DNA from: JBFAPK01 sp040676675
GTDB lineage: Bacteria; Actinomycetota; Actinomycetes; Mycobacteriales; Micromonosporaceae
NCBI RefSeq assembly: GCF_040676675.1
Contig: NZ_JBFAPK010000002.1
Span: 372,001-436,000 of the forward strand
Direction of reading: 5' to 3'
Length of the DNA stretch: 64,000 nt
Shown here: positions 52,772 to 61,306 of the stretch, piece after piece
Layout of the letters: each line of letters opens with the position of its first letter
How positions within the stretch are numbered: the stretch's first letter is position 1
Translations under genes and position numbers: made by a program
The notes under the pieces: generated by a model
What the model was told of the DNA's origin: nothing
The model's database searches: none
What the model saw: only the letters and a program-made list of their open reading frames with translations

Positions 52772-53541
52772 GTCGTCACCTCCGCACCGAGGTACGCGGC
52801 GACGGCGGCCGGGTGGGCCCGGATCTCGGCCGGTGTGCCCTCGGCGATCACGCGGCCGAGGTCGAGGACGGTGACGCGGTCGGCGAGCCGGGTCACGAAC
52901 GCGACATCGTGCTCGATTTTGATCATCGTCAGCCCGCCGGCCTTCAGCTCCTCGATGAGCTGGGCGAGCGACTCCCGCTCGGCGGCGCGCAGCCCCGCCG
53001 CGGGTTCGTCGAGCAGCAGCAGGCGCGGCCGGCCGCAGAGCGCGCGGGCCACCTGGAGCGCCCGCTGCTGGCCGAGGGGCAGGGCCTCCGCCGGCCGGTC
53101 CGCCCAGGCGGCGAGCCCGACCCGGTCGAGCGCCTCCCGCGCCCGGTGCCGGATCTCCCGCTCCTCCCGGCGGTGGCGGGGCAGCCGCAGCACCGCGGCG
53201 GCGAAACCGCCACGGCTGGTGGCGTGCGCCCCGACCATCACGTTCTCCAGGGCGGTCATGCCACGGAAGACGCGCGCGCCCTGGAAGACGACCGCGATGC
53301 CGAGCCGGGCCCGCCGGTGCGGCGGCAGCCGGTCGACGCGACCGCCGGCGAAGGTGACCGTGCCGGCCCCGACGGCGAGCTGGCCCCCGATGAGGTTGAA
53401 CAGCGTCGACTTGCCGGCGCCGTTCGGCCCGATGATGCCGCGCAGCTCGCCGTCCGCGACGTCGAGGTCGACGTCGCGCACGGCGTACACGCCCCCGAAC
53501 GCACGGGACACGCGCGCCACCCGCAGGAGCGGCTCGGTCAC
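52765..53541 (-). CDS. livG: Liv-type ABC transporter ATPase LivG
   Basis: A 258-residue ATPase with Walker A IGPNGAGKST, Walker B LLLLDEPAAGL and the C-terminal extension (VITVLDLGRVIAEGTPAEI-like) of LivG. The usual LSGGQ signature is altered to ALPLGQQRALQVARAL. GTG 53541 overlaps the binding-protein stop by 4 bp. Confidence 0.92.
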   Translation of the reverse strand: MTEPLLRVARVSRAFGGVYAVRDVDLDVADGELRGIIGPNGAGKSTLFNLIGGQLAVGAGTVTFAGGRVDRLPPHRRARLGIAVVFQGARVFRGMTALENVMVGAHATSRGGFAAAVLRLPRHRREEREIRHRAREALDRVGLAAWADRPAEALPLGQQRALQVARALCGRPRLLLLDEPAAGLRAAERESLAQLIEELKAGGLTMIKIEHDVAFVTRLADRVTVLDLGRVIAEGTPAEIRAHPAAVAAYLGAEVTTC

Positions 53542-54725
53542 TTGCCCACCACCGTGGCCAGCTGCTGGCTCGCCCACTCAGTGGGCACCAACGCGCCGCC
53601 CCTGACGGTGTTGATGGAGATGTAGTCGGCCTTCAGCCCGGCGTGGTCGGTGGCGCTGTAGGCGTACGTGCCGTTGGGGGTGGTGGCGGTGAGCCCCTCC
53701 AGGGCGGTCCGGATCTTCTCCGGCTCGGCGCTGCCCGCCTTCTCGATCGCGGCGACCAGCAGCTTCACCCCGGTGTAGCCATCCTGCGCGAACTGTGGCG
53801 GGGGGTACCCGTACGTCCGCTGGAACGGTTCGGCGAGTTCCTGGACGGCCCGCTTCTGCGCCCCGTCCGGCAGGCTGCCGCCCACCACCCCGATGGAGCT
53901 GGCCACGATCGCGCCCTCGGCGGCCGCGCCGACCGGGTCCAGCCACAGCTTGCTGGCCTGTGCCCCGGTGAAGACGACCGGCAGCCGGAGGCCGGCGGTC
54001 GGGTACTGCTTGGCCAGCGCCACGCCGGGCGCCCCGGTGGCCCAGACCACCAGCGCCTGCGCGCCGGAGGAGCGCACCTGGTTGAAGACCGCGGAGAACT
54101 CGGTCGTCGTGGTCTGGAACTCGGGGGTCGCGGTGAGCGTGATCCCGTGTTCGGCGGCCTTGGCCCTGCTGCTGGTGAAGCCGGCGCGGGCGTAGGAGCT
54201 CTTGCCGTCGTAGGCGACGGCGACCCGGCCGATGTTCTGGGACCTGAGGTACGCCAGGATCCGGTCGGCGTACGTGGCGGAGGTGGCCGGCACCACGAAG
54301 ACGTACGGGTGGACCGGGTCGACCTGCTCGTCGGCCGGGGTCAGCGAGAGGTACGGGATCCTCTCCCGGTCCACGAGCGGGATCGTGGCCAGCGCCGAGT
54401 TGGAGAACGGCGACCCGATCACCGCGGCGAGGTCCCTGCCCTTGAGGTCGTTGAACGCCAGCACCGACTGGTCGGGCTGGCTCTTGTCGTCGCGGACGAA
54501 CAGCTCGACCCTGCGGCCGAGCACCCCGCCGGCCGCGTTGACCTGCTCGACCGCGAGCTTCACGGACTTCTCGTTCTCGGTGCCGAGCGGCGCGTAGTTG
54601 CCGGTCAGGGAGACGATCTGGCCCACCCTGATGGGTTCCTCGCCGTCGCTGCCGGAGTCGTCGCCGCAGGCCGCCGCGGTGAGGAGCACGGCGAGCACGG
54701 CGGCGGATACGGCGGTACGTCGCAC
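53538..54725 (-). CDS. Liv-type substrate-binding lipoprotein
   Basis: A 395-residue lipoprotein with lipobox AAAC, then a type I periplasmic-binding fold (IRVGQIVSLTGNYAPLG, VNAAGGVLGRRVELFVRDD, GSPFSNSALATIPLVDR, QDGYTGVKLLVAAIEKAG). This family binds branched-chain amino acids, amides or aromatic acids. GTG 54725 follows GGGAGG. It opens the five-gene Liv operon and has a clear promoter 30-65 bp upstream. The context (PaaX regulator and gentisate genes) favours an aromatic carboxylate ligand. Confidence 0.9.
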   Translation of the reverse strand: MRRTAVSAAVLAVLLTAAACGDDSGSDGEEPIRVGQIVSLTGNYAPLGTENEKSVKLAVEQVNAAGGVLGRRVELFVRDDKSQPDQSVLAFNDLKGRDLAAVIGSPFSNSALATIPLVDRERIPYLSLTPADEQVDPVHPYVFVVPATSATYADRILAYLRSQNIGRVAVAYDGKSSYARAGFTSSRAKAAEHGITLTATPEFQTTTTEFSAVFNQVRSSGAQALVVWATGAPGVALAKQYPTAGLRLPVVFTGAQASKLWLDPVGAAAEGAIVASSIGVVGGSLPDGAQKRAVQELAEPFQRTYGYPPPQFAQDGYTGVKLLVAAIEKAGSAEPEKIRTALEGLTATTPNGTYAYSATDHAGLKADYISINTVRGGALVPTEWASQQLATVVGK

Positions 54726-54761
54726 GGGCGCCTCCCACAGCGAGGGCGGTTTGTTACCTGG

Positions 54762-54790
54762 ACGCTAGACACGTATTGCACGCTGGTCAA
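54762..54790 (-). promoter_or_regulatory. promoter of the Liv-type operon
   Basis: Minus strand TTGACC (54790-54785), a 17-bp spacer and TAGCGT (54767-54762) upstream of the binding-protein gene. The -35 overlaps the palindrome at 54787-54796, so a regulator bound there could block or activate it. Confidence 0.5.
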
Positions 54791-54796
54791 TATTGA
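54787..54796. promoter_or_regulatory. perfect palindrome in the Liv/PaaX divergent region
   Basis: TCAATATTGA is fully self-complementary and AT-rich in otherwise GC-rich DNA. It overlaps the Liv -35. It is a candidate binding site for the adjacent PaaX-type regulator. Confidence 0.5.
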
Positions 54797-54910
54797 TGCC
54801 TAATGTTTGATCAGCCGGATCGGCCCGCCGGGGGCGGCGTGCGCACCGCCGCCGCGCGCGGGTCGGCGGCCCTGACGAGGCTGAACGAATGGCGGTCGAC
54901 CCAGAATCTG

Positions 54911-54916
54911 TATAGT
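54911..54916 (+). promoter_or_regulatory. -10 element of a probable leaderless paaX-type mRNA
   Basis: TATAGT lies 7 bp upstream of the ATG at 54924, with no purine-rich ribosome site between. This spacing puts the transcription start at or next to the start codon, as in the leaderless mRNAs frequent in actinobacteria. Confidence 0.5.
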
Positions 54917-54923
54917 GATCGGC

Positions 54924-55838
54924 ATGTCCGCCCAGCCCTCGTCGCCCGCCGCCGACCTGCCGCGCATGCAGGCCGGGGGCAGCCCGCAGCACCTGCTGCT
55001 GACCCTGCTCGGCGACTACTGGTACGGGCAACGCGCCCCGCTGCCGTCCGCGGCCCTCGTGGCCCTGCTCGGCGAGTTCGGCATCACCGAGGTCAGCGCG
55101 CGGGCGGCGCTGAGCCGGCTGGCCCGACGGGGGCTGCTCGAACTCTCCAAGGCCGGGCGGCGCACCTCGTACGCCCTGAGCGCGCGCGCCGCCGAGGTGC
55201 TCACCGAGGGGCGCGGGCACATCCTGTCGTTCGGGACCGAACGGGCGGCGTGGACCGGGCGCTGGACGGCGGCCGCGTTCTCGGTGCCCGAGGACGACCG
55301 GTCCCGGCGGCACGCCCTGCGCACCCGCCTCGGCTGGTACGGCTTCGCCCCGCTGTACGACGGGCTGTGGGTCTCCCCGCACGAGCGGGTCGCGCAGGTG
55401 ACCGCGATCCTCTCCGAACTCGGCATCGACCGGGCGACGGTCTTCACCGCCGAACTGGCCGAGGGCGGACCGACCGGCGGGCACCCCATCAAGGCATGGG
55501 ACCTGGACGCGCTGCGGACCCGGTACGAGCGGATCCTGGCCGCGTACGAGCCGGTGCGGCGACGCTGGCGCAGCGGGCAGATCGGCACGGCCGAGGCCCT
55601 GGTCGCGCGCAGCACGCTGATGGACGACTGGCGCATCATGCCGAGCCTCGACCCGGAGCTGCCCGTCGAGCTGCTGCCGGCGCGCTGGCCCCGGGCGCAC
55701 GCCCGCGAGCTCTTCGTGGAGCTCTACGACGGCCTCGCCGGCCTGGCCGAGCAGCGGGTGGTCCAGGTCGTCGCCGAGTACGACGCGGACCTGGCCGCGC
55801 TCGTGCGCAGCCACACGAGCCGCAGCCACGACATCTGA
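54924..55838 (+). CDS. PaaX-family transcriptional regulator
   Basis: A 304-residue regulator when started at ATG 54924 (a GTG at 54915 would add three residues). It has an N-terminal winged helix (QHLLLTLLGDYW, VSARAALSRLARRGLLEL, SKAGRRTSYALSA), a middle segment WTAAAFSVPEDDRSRRHALRTRL-like and the PaaX C-terminal domain (YDGLWVSPHE, LMDDWRIMPSLDPELP). PaaX proteins are CoA-thioester-responsive repressors of aromatic degradation. It is divergent from the Liv operon and 226 bp upstream of the gentisate operon, so it probably senses an aryl-CoA intermediate and controls both. Confidence 0.9.
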   Translation: MSAQPSSPAADLPRMQAGGSPQHLLLTLLGDYWYGQRAPLPSAALVALLGEFGITEVSARAALSRLARRGLLELSKAGRRTSYALSARAAEVLTEGRGHILSFGTERAAWTGRWTAAAFSVPEDDRSRRHALRTRLGWYGFAPLYDGLWVSPHERVAQVTAILSELGIDRATVFTAELAEGGPTGGHPIKAWDLDALRTRYERILAAYEPVRRRWRSGQIGTAEALVARSTLMDDWRIMPSLDPELPVELLPARWPRAHARELFVELYDGLAGLAEQRVVQVVAEYDADLAALVRSHTSRSHDI

Positions 55839-56000
55839 CACCGATCGTCACGCCGGACTCGTCGACCGGCATGCACCGGACATGGCGCGGTGTCGATCGA
55901 TCCCCCGCACCCGAGGTCAGGCCGGTCGTTGCCGCCGTCCGGCCCGCCGGTGCCGCGTCCCCGTCGGCCCGGCGACGTCGCCGCCACCCGACGCAATGTG

Positions 56001-56012
56001 AGACACATGTCT
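56001..56012. promoter_or_regulatory. inverted repeat upstream of the gentisate operon
   Basis: AGACACATGTCT (5-bp arms, CA centre), followed directly by TTGACG (56012-56017), a possible -35. No good -10 is seen at 17 bp. It is a candidate operator, different in sequence from the palindrome at 54787. Confidence 0.45.
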
Positions 56013-56064
56013 TGACGACAGCAGGAGGACAAGCAAGCCTAAGAGCACGGCGAAGGAGGGCCCC

Positions 56065-57087
56065 ATGGGTGACGACGCGTACGACGCGATCGCCAAGCTC
56101 GGCACCGCTCCGCTGTGGCGGTACTTCGGCGACCTGTTCGCCGCCCAGCCGAAGAGCCGGGCCGAGCCGTTCCTGTGGTCCTACGCCGCGCTCCGGCCCT
56201 ACCTGCTGCACTTCGCCGACGTGCTGTCGCTGCGGGAGGCGGAGCGGCGGGTGCTGATGCTGGTCAACCCGGGGCTTGCCGACCCGCCGGCCACGACCAC
56301 CACGCTGTACGCGGGCATCCAGGTGATCCTGCCCGGCGAGACCGCGCAGGCCCACCGGCACACCTCCGGCGCCTTCCGGTTCGTCATCGAGGGCAGCGGC
56401 GCGTACACGACCGTGAACGGCGAGCGGGTGCACATGCACCCCGGCGACCTGCTGCTGACCCCCGGCTGGCACTGGCACGACCACGCCCACGAGGGCGAGG
56501 GGCCGATGCTGTGGCTCGACGGCCTGGACTTCCCGCTCGTCAACGCCCTGGAGGCCGGCTTCTTCGAGCTGTACGGCGAGCGCACGCAGAAGGCCGACGT
56601 GCCGGACGACATCTCCTCCCGCCAGTTCATCCACGGCCGGCTGACCCCCGCGTGGAGTCCGCGGCCGAGCCCGAACTCGCCGATCGGCAACTATCCCTGG
56701 TCGGAGACCGCGCGGGCGTTCGACGCGATCGCCGACGACGCGGTCGGCAGCGACTCCGACGGCGTGCTGCTGGAGTACACCAACCCGTGGACCGGCGGCC
56801 CGGTCATGCCGACCATCGGCTGCCGGGTGGCGCGGCTGCGGCCCGGATTCCGGGGCGTACCCCGCCGGCAGACCCCGAGCACCATCTACCACGTGGTACG
56901 CGGCGAGGGCGTGACCACGGTCGACGGTCGGCGACTGGAGTGGGGGCCGAAGGACGTGTTCGCCGTGCCGGGCTGGGCCACGTACGAGCACGTGAACGCC
57001 GCGCGCGGCGACGACGCGATCCTCTTCTCGTACACCGACGCGCCGGCCCTGACCGCGCTGGGCCTGTACCGCGAGGAGGTCCGGTGA
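56065..57087 (+). CDS. gentisate 1,2-dioxygenase
   Basis: A 340-residue bicupin non-haem iron dioxygenase that opens gentisate to maleylpyruvate. The first cupin has the iron ligands in QAHRHTSGAFRF and the third His in GWHWHDHAHEG; the second cupin (TIYHVVRGEGVTTVDG) lacks a full ligand set, as usual. Length fits the family (about 340-370). A strong AAGGAGG site precedes the ATG. It opens an operon of at least nine genes, with 4-bp overlaps to the next two. The sequence fits gentisate or 1-hydroxy-2-naphthoate dioxygenases; the FAH partner gene favours gentisate. Confidence 0.92.
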   Translation: MGDDAYDAIAKLGTAPLWRYFGDLFAAQPKSRAEPFLWSYAALRPYLLHFADVLSLREAERRVLMLVNPGLADPPATTTTLYAGIQVILPGETAQAHRHTSGAFRFVIEGSGAYTTVNGERVHMHPGDLLLTPGWHWHDHAHEGEGPMLWLDGLDFPLVNALEAGFFELYGERTQKADVPDDISSRQFIHGRLTPAWSPRPSPNSPIGNYPWSETARAFDAIADDAVGSDSDGVLLEYTNPWTGGPVMPTIGCRVARLRPGFRGVPRRQTPSTIYHVVRGEGVTTVDGRRLEWGPKDVFAVPGWATYEHVNAARGDDAILFSYTDAPALTALGLYREEVR

Positions 57088-58031
57088 GGTTGGCGGTGTT
57101 CCGCTCCGAGCAGGGCAGCCGCCTCGGCGTGGTCGACGGCGACCAGCTCGTCGACATCACCGAACTGGTCCCCGCGCCGACGTCCGGACCGGCCGGGCCG
57201 CTGCACGCGCTGCTGGAACGGGGCACCGACCCACGCCGGCTCGCGGCCGGCGCGCTGTCCGGCCGCCCGCGCGTCCCGCTGGCCGGGGTACGGTTCGAGC
57301 CGCCTCTCCCCCGCCCCGGCAAGATCATCGCAGCGCCGGTCAACTACCGCGACCACCAGGCCGAGATGGCCGCCCCGCACACCGTCGCCGACCTCGGCCT
57401 CTTCCTCAAGGCACCGTCCTCGGTCGTCGGCCACGGCGGCGCGGTGGCGCTGCCCTACACCGACCTGCGCACCGACCAGGAGGCGGAGCTGGCGGTCGTC
57501 ATCGGCCACGAGGCCCGCGACGTGCCGGCCGCGCGGGCGCTGGAGTACGTGGCCGGCTACACCTGCCTGCTCGACATCTCCGTACGCTCGACCGAGGACC
57601 GCTCCACGCGGAAGTCGTTCGACACCTTCACGCCGCTCGGTCCCTGGATCACCACGCCGGACGAGGTGGGCGACCCGGGCACGCTCGGCCTGCGGTGCTG
57701 GGTCGACGGTGCGCTGCGCCAGTCCGCCGGCACGGCGGAGCTCATCTTCGGCGTCCCCCAGCTCATCGCGTACGCCAGCTCGGTCATGACGCTGTGGCCC
57801 GGCGACGTGATCGCGACCGGGACACCGGCGGGCGTCGGGCCGCTCCGGCACGGCGAGCGGATCGCCGTGGAGATCGAGCGGGTCGGCCGGCTGGAGGTCA
57901 CCGTGACCGCCGCGCGCGCCCGCCCCTACGCGTCGCGCCCCGGACCGGCGGCCGCTTCCGCGGGCTCCTCCACAGGAGCCGGGCGGGACCTGTCGGCGGG
58001 AGCCGGGCGGACGGAGGCGGTGAGCGCGTGA
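57084..58031 (+). CDS. fumarylacetoacetate hydrolase-family enzyme (acylpyruvate hydrolase)
   Basis: A 315-residue FAH-family hydrolase, expected to cleave fumarylpyruvate or maleylpyruvate to fumarate/maleate and pyruvate. Landmarks are KIIAAPVNYRDHQAEM, the metal-binding acids in DQEAELAVVIG, and GDVIATGTPAGVG. The C-terminal 35 residues are a low-complexity Ala/Gly/Arg tail not needed for the fold. GTG 57084 overlaps the dioxygenase stop by 4 bp. It performs the step after ring cleavage and, if needed, isomerisation. Confidence 0.92.
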   Translation: MRLAVFRSEQGSRLGVVDGDQLVDITELVPAPTSGPAGPLHALLERGTDPRRLAAGALSGRPRVPLAGVRFEPPLPRPGKIIAAPVNYRDHQAEMAAPHTVADLGLFLKAPSSVVGHGGAVALPYTDLRTDQEAELAVVIGHEARDVPAARALEYVAGYTCLLDISVRSTEDRSTRKSFDTFTPLGPWITTPDEVGDPGTLGLRCWVDGALRQSAGTAELIFGVPQLIAYASSVMTLWPGDVIATGTPAGVGPLRHGERIAVEIERVGRLEVTVTAARARPYASRPGPAAASAGSSTGAGRDLSAGAGRTEAVSA

Positions 58032-59251
58032 CCCGGCCGCCCCACCACCGTCCGGTCATCGTGGTCGGCGCCGGCCCGGTCGGCATGTCGGCGGCGCTGT
58101 CGCTGCGTGCCCTGGACCGCCCGGCGACCGTCCTGGAGGCCGGGGAGCAGGACCGGCTCCGCCCGGGCAGCCGGGCGATCTTCGTGCACCGCGCCACCCT
58201 GGAGGTGTTCGAGCGGTCCAGCCCCGGCCTCGCCGGCGACCTGGCCGCGCACGGGCTGGTGTGGCAGACCAAGCGCACCTTCTACGCCGGGCGTCAGGTC
58301 TTCGCCCGTACCTACCCGCCGCCCGAGCCCACCGCGCTGCCCCACTTCACCAGCCTGCCCCAGGTGGAGACCGAGCGGTACCTGCTGCAGGCGTGCAAGG
58401 CGGCCGGCGTCGAGTTCGCCTGGAACGCCGAGGTCACGCACGTCAGCTCCGGCGTGGACGGCGTCGAGCTGACCACCGGGGCGGGCGACCGCTGGACGGC
58501 CGAGTACGTCATCGCGGCGGACGGCTCCCATTCCGCGGTACGCAAGGCGCTCGGCGTCACCATGTCGGGCAGCCGCTCCGACGGCTGGTACGTCGTAGTC
58601 GACGTCGAGGAGAACCCGACCGAGCCGCTCCCCGCCGAGCGGGTCTTCCACTACGCCCACCCCGCGGTCGGCGGACGCAACGTGCTGCTCGTGCCGTTCG
58701 CCGGCGGCTGGCGCGTCGACCTGCAGCTGCACGACGGCGACGATCCGGTGCGGCTGAGCGAGGGCGCCGACCTCCGACGGTGGTTACGCGCCGTCCTGCC
58801 GCCCGGGTACGCCGACCGGGTCGCCTGGGCGTCCACGTACCAGTTCCTCCAGGTGGTCGCCGACGACTTCGCCGACCGGCACCGGCGGGCGCTGTTCACC
58901 GGCGAGGCCGCACACCTCTTCGCCCCGTTCGGCGCGCGGGGGATGAACTCCGGCGTGCCCGACGCGGACGCGGCCGCGACGGCGGTACACGTCGCGCTCT
59001 CCACCGGCGTACCGGCCCGGGCGCGTGCCGCCGTCGAGGACTTCTCGATCTCACGGCGCCGGGCCGCGCTGTTCAACCGCGACGCCGCCGGCACCGCACT
59101 GGCACACCTGCGACCCGACGCGGCGCAGCGGACCCGGCTGGAGGAGGCGGCCCGGGGCGCGGCGGACGACGACCGGCTCGGCCACTGGCTGGACACCGCG
59201 CCGTACGGCCCGCGCGACATCCCGCCCGGCAACACGATCTACAAGTACTGA
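58028..59251 (+). CDS. FAD-dependent aromatic hydroxylase (3-hydroxybenzoate 6- or salicylyl-CoA 5-hydroxylase type)
   Basis: A 407-residue class A flavoprotein monooxygenase. The dinucleotide motif is VVGAGPVGMSAAL and the DG motif is VIAADGSHSAVRK; the usual GD motif reads FTGEAAHLFAPFGARGMNSG, with Glu293 in place of Asp. The enzyme would hydroxylate an aromatic ring para to an OH, giving gentisate or gentisyl-CoA. GTG 58028 overlaps the FAH stop by 4 bp. The thioesterase and CoA ligase genes downstream point to a CoA-bound substrate, as in the sdg salicylate pathway of Streptomyces, but a free-acid substrate is not excluded. Confidence 0.85.
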   Translation: MTRPPHHRPVIVVGAGPVGMSAALSLRALDRPATVLEAGEQDRLRPGSRAIFVHRATLEVFERSSPGLAGDLAAHGLVWQTKRTFYAGRQVFARTYPPPEPTALPHFTSLPQVETERYLLQACKAAGVEFAWNAEVTHVSSGVDGVELTTGAGDRWTAEYVIAADGSHSAVRKALGVTMSGSRSDGWYVVVDVEENPTEPLPAERVFHYAHPAVGGRNVLLVPFAGGWRVDLQLHDGDDPVRLSEGADLRRWLRAVLPPGYADRVAWASTYQFLQVVADDFADRHRRALFTGEAAHLFAPFGARGMNSGVPDADAAATAVHVALSTGVPARARAAVEDFSISRRRAALFNRDAAGTALAHLRPDAAQRTRLEEAARGAADDDRLGHWLDTAPYGPRDIPPGNTIYKY

Positions 59252-59260
59252 GCGGGTGCC

Positions 59261-59671
59261 ATGGGTGAGCCCGCGTCGATCGTGACCAGCCGGCGACTGG
59301 AGTGGTCCGAGACCGACCCGATGGGCCGGTGGCACTACTCCGCGGCGCTACGTTTCGTCGAGCACGCCGAGACGTCGCTGCACGAACGGCTGGGGATCGG
59401 GTCGGAGGCGTTCAGCCGGATGCCGCGGCTCAACCTGACCGTCGACTTCCTCGGCCCCCTGCACTACGCGGAGGTGGCGCGGACCGCCCTGGCGGTCGAG
59501 CACGTCGGGCGCGGCTCGCTACGGTACGCCTTCACGATCGCCCGCGACCGCGTCGACCTGGCCCGAGGCACCCTGACGATCGCCTGGTTCGACCCCGGCA
59601 CCGGACGCACCGCGCCGTGGCCGGAGCACATCCGTGAACTCTTCACCGCAGCGGGACCGCAGGAAGGGTGA
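59261..59671 (+). CDS. hotdog-fold acyl-CoA thioesterase (4-hydroxybenzoyl-CoA thioesterase type)
   Basis: A 136-residue hotdog protein with the 4HBT signature around the catalytic Asp (WSETDPMGRWHYSAALRF), followed by VEHAETSL and the central strand LNLTVDFLGPLHYAEVA. It would hydrolyse an aromatic acyl-CoA such as gentisyl-CoA to the free acid for the dioxygenase. It starts 9 bp after the hydroxylase and 3 bp before the CoA ligase, so it is in the same operon. Confidence 0.87.
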   Translation: MGEPASIVTSRRLEWSETDPMGRWHYSAALRFVEHAETSLHERLGIGSEAFSRMPRLNLTVDFLGPLHYAEVARTALAVEHVGRGSLRYAFTIARDRVDLARGTLTIAWFDPGTGRTAPWPEHIRELFTAAGPQEG

Positions 59672-59674
59672 CTC

Positions 59675-61306
59675 ATGCAGGGCACGATGGGGTCGATGCC
59701 GCTCTCCGTCGGGATGATGCTGCGCCGCGCCGCCGCGACCGGACCGCACGCCCGGCTCGTCGGGGTGACCGCCGCCGGACGGTCCACGCGGACCTGGCCC
59801 GAGCTGGCCCGCCGGGCCCGTCAGGTGGCCGCCGCCCTGCCCGCGCTGGGCGTGGCACCGGGCGACCGGGTGGGCACCTTCGCCTGGAACAGCCTGTGCC
59901 ACCTCGAACTGTGCTACGGGGTGCCGATAGCCGGCGCGGTCCTGCAGCCGCTGAACGTCCGACTCTTCCCCGACCAGGTCGCGGCGATCGCCGCGCACGC
60001 CGAGGACCGGGTCGTCTTCGTGGCGGCCTCGCTCACCGCGCGGCTGGCCGAGATCCGCCCCAAGCTGACCGGCGTACGGCGGTACGTCGTACTGCCCGAC
60101 GGCACGGAGCCGCATCCCGACTTCGCCGACGCCGTCGACTACGAGGAGTTGATCGCCGGCGTGGCGGACGACGAGCCGGCCGAGGTCGACGAGTGGGCGG
60201 CGGCGTGTCTGTGCTACACCGGCGGCACCACCGGCCGGCCCAAGGGCGTGGCGTACTCGCACCGCTCGCTGGCCCTGCACGCGATGAGCGGCCTCTTCGC
60301 CGACTCCTTCGCGATCCGGGAACGCGACGTGCTGCTGCCGCTGACCCCGCTCTTCCACGCCACGGCGTGGGGCATGCCGTACTCGGCCGCGCTCGCCGGC
60401 GCCGGCCTCGTGCTGGCCGGGCAGGACACCAGCCCGCAGGCGGTGGTCCGGCTGATCCGCCAGGAGGGGGTGACCGTGGCGGCCGGGGTGCCGACGTTCT
60501 GGCTGGCCGTCGACCAACTGGCACCCACCGCCGAGGACTTCGCCACGCTCCAGCGGGTCCTCTGCGGAGGGGCGGCGATCCCGCTGGAGCTGATCCAGCG
60601 GTACCACCGGCGCGGCGTCAGCATGCAGCAGGGCTGGGGCATGACCGAGATGTCGCCGTCGGGCAACCTCACGATCGTCCGTGGCCACCTCGAGGGTCGG
60701 CCCGAGGCCGAGCGACTGGCGCTGCACGCGACGCAGGGCGTCACCACGGCCGGGGTGGAGCTGCGCGTCGTCGCGCCGACCGGTGAGGTGCTGCCGCACG
60801 ACGGCGTCGCCGCCGGCGAGATCGAGGTGCGCGGGCCCTGGGTCACGGCCTCGTACTACCGCCCGGACGACGACGCCAACGACACCCGGTTCCGGGACGG
60901 CTGGCTGCGTACCGGCGACGTCGGCACGGTAGACCCGGACGGCTACCTGCACCTGATCGACCGGGACAAGGACCTCGTCAAGTCCGGCGGCGAGTGGATC
61001 AGCTCGATCGAGCTGGAGAACCACCTGATGGACCACGAGGCGGTGGCGCAGGCCATGGTCATCGCGGTGCCGCACCCGGTGTGGGGCGAGCGGCCGGCGG
61101 CCCTCGTCGTCGCCTGCGCCCCGGTCGACGCCAACGCCCTCCGGGCGCACCTGCTCCCCCGGGTGCCGAGCTGGTGGGTCCCGGACGTGGTCGAGTTCGT
61201 GGCCGAGCTGCCCACCACGGCAACCGGAAAGTTCGACAAGAAGCGCGCCCGCGCGCTCTGGCGGGACAGGTTGGCAGTCGGCACACCGAGTGGAGGAGAG
61301 TCGTGA
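59675..61306 (+). CDS. AMP-dependent acyl-CoA ligase
   Basis: A 543-residue ANL-family ligase. It shows the P-loop-like motif CYTGGTTGRPKGVAYSH, the A5 segment QGWGMTEMSP, the hinge region RDGWLRTGDVG with DRDKDLVKSGGEWIS, and the catalytic Lys near the end (TATGKFDKKRAR). It activates a carboxylic acid to its CoA thioester via the acyl-AMP. Overall style resembles medium/long-chain ligases, but the cluster suggests an aryl or arylpropanoid acid. An AGGAAGGG site precedes the ATG; its stop overlaps the next gene by 4 bp. Confidence 0.9.
   Translation: MQGTMGSMPLSVGMMLRRAAATGPHARLVGVTAAGRSTRTWPELARRARQVAAALPALGVAPGDRVGTFAWNSLCHLELCYGVPIAGAVLQPLNVRLFPDQVAAIAAHAEDRVVFVAASLTARLAEIRPKLTGVRRYVVLPDGTEPHPDFADAVDYEELIAGVADDEPAEVDEWAAACLCYTGGTTGRPKGVAYSHRSLALHAMSGLFADSFAIRERDVLLPLTPLFHATAWGMPYSAALAGAGLVLAGQDTSPQAVVRLIRQEGVTVAAGVPTFWLAVDQLAPTAEDFATLQRVLCGGAAIPLELIQRYHRRGVSMQQGWGMTEMSPSGNLTIVRGHLEGRPEAERLALHATQGVTTAGVELRVVAPTGEVLPHDGVAAGEIEVRGPWVTASYYRPDDDANDTRFRDGWLRTGDVGTVDPDGYLHLIDRDKDLVKSGGEWISSIELENHLMDHEAVAQAMVIAVPHPVWGERPAALVVACAPVDANALRAHLLPRVPSWWVPDVVEFVAELPTTATGKFDKKRARALWRDRLAVGTPSGGES

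Noticed and set aside
48009..54725. The esterase as the sixth gene of the Liv operon
   Set aside because: The 49-bp gap and same strand allow read-through, but the esterase is a secreted polysaccharide-type enzyme and fits better with the sugar importer downstream; the sequence does not decide it.
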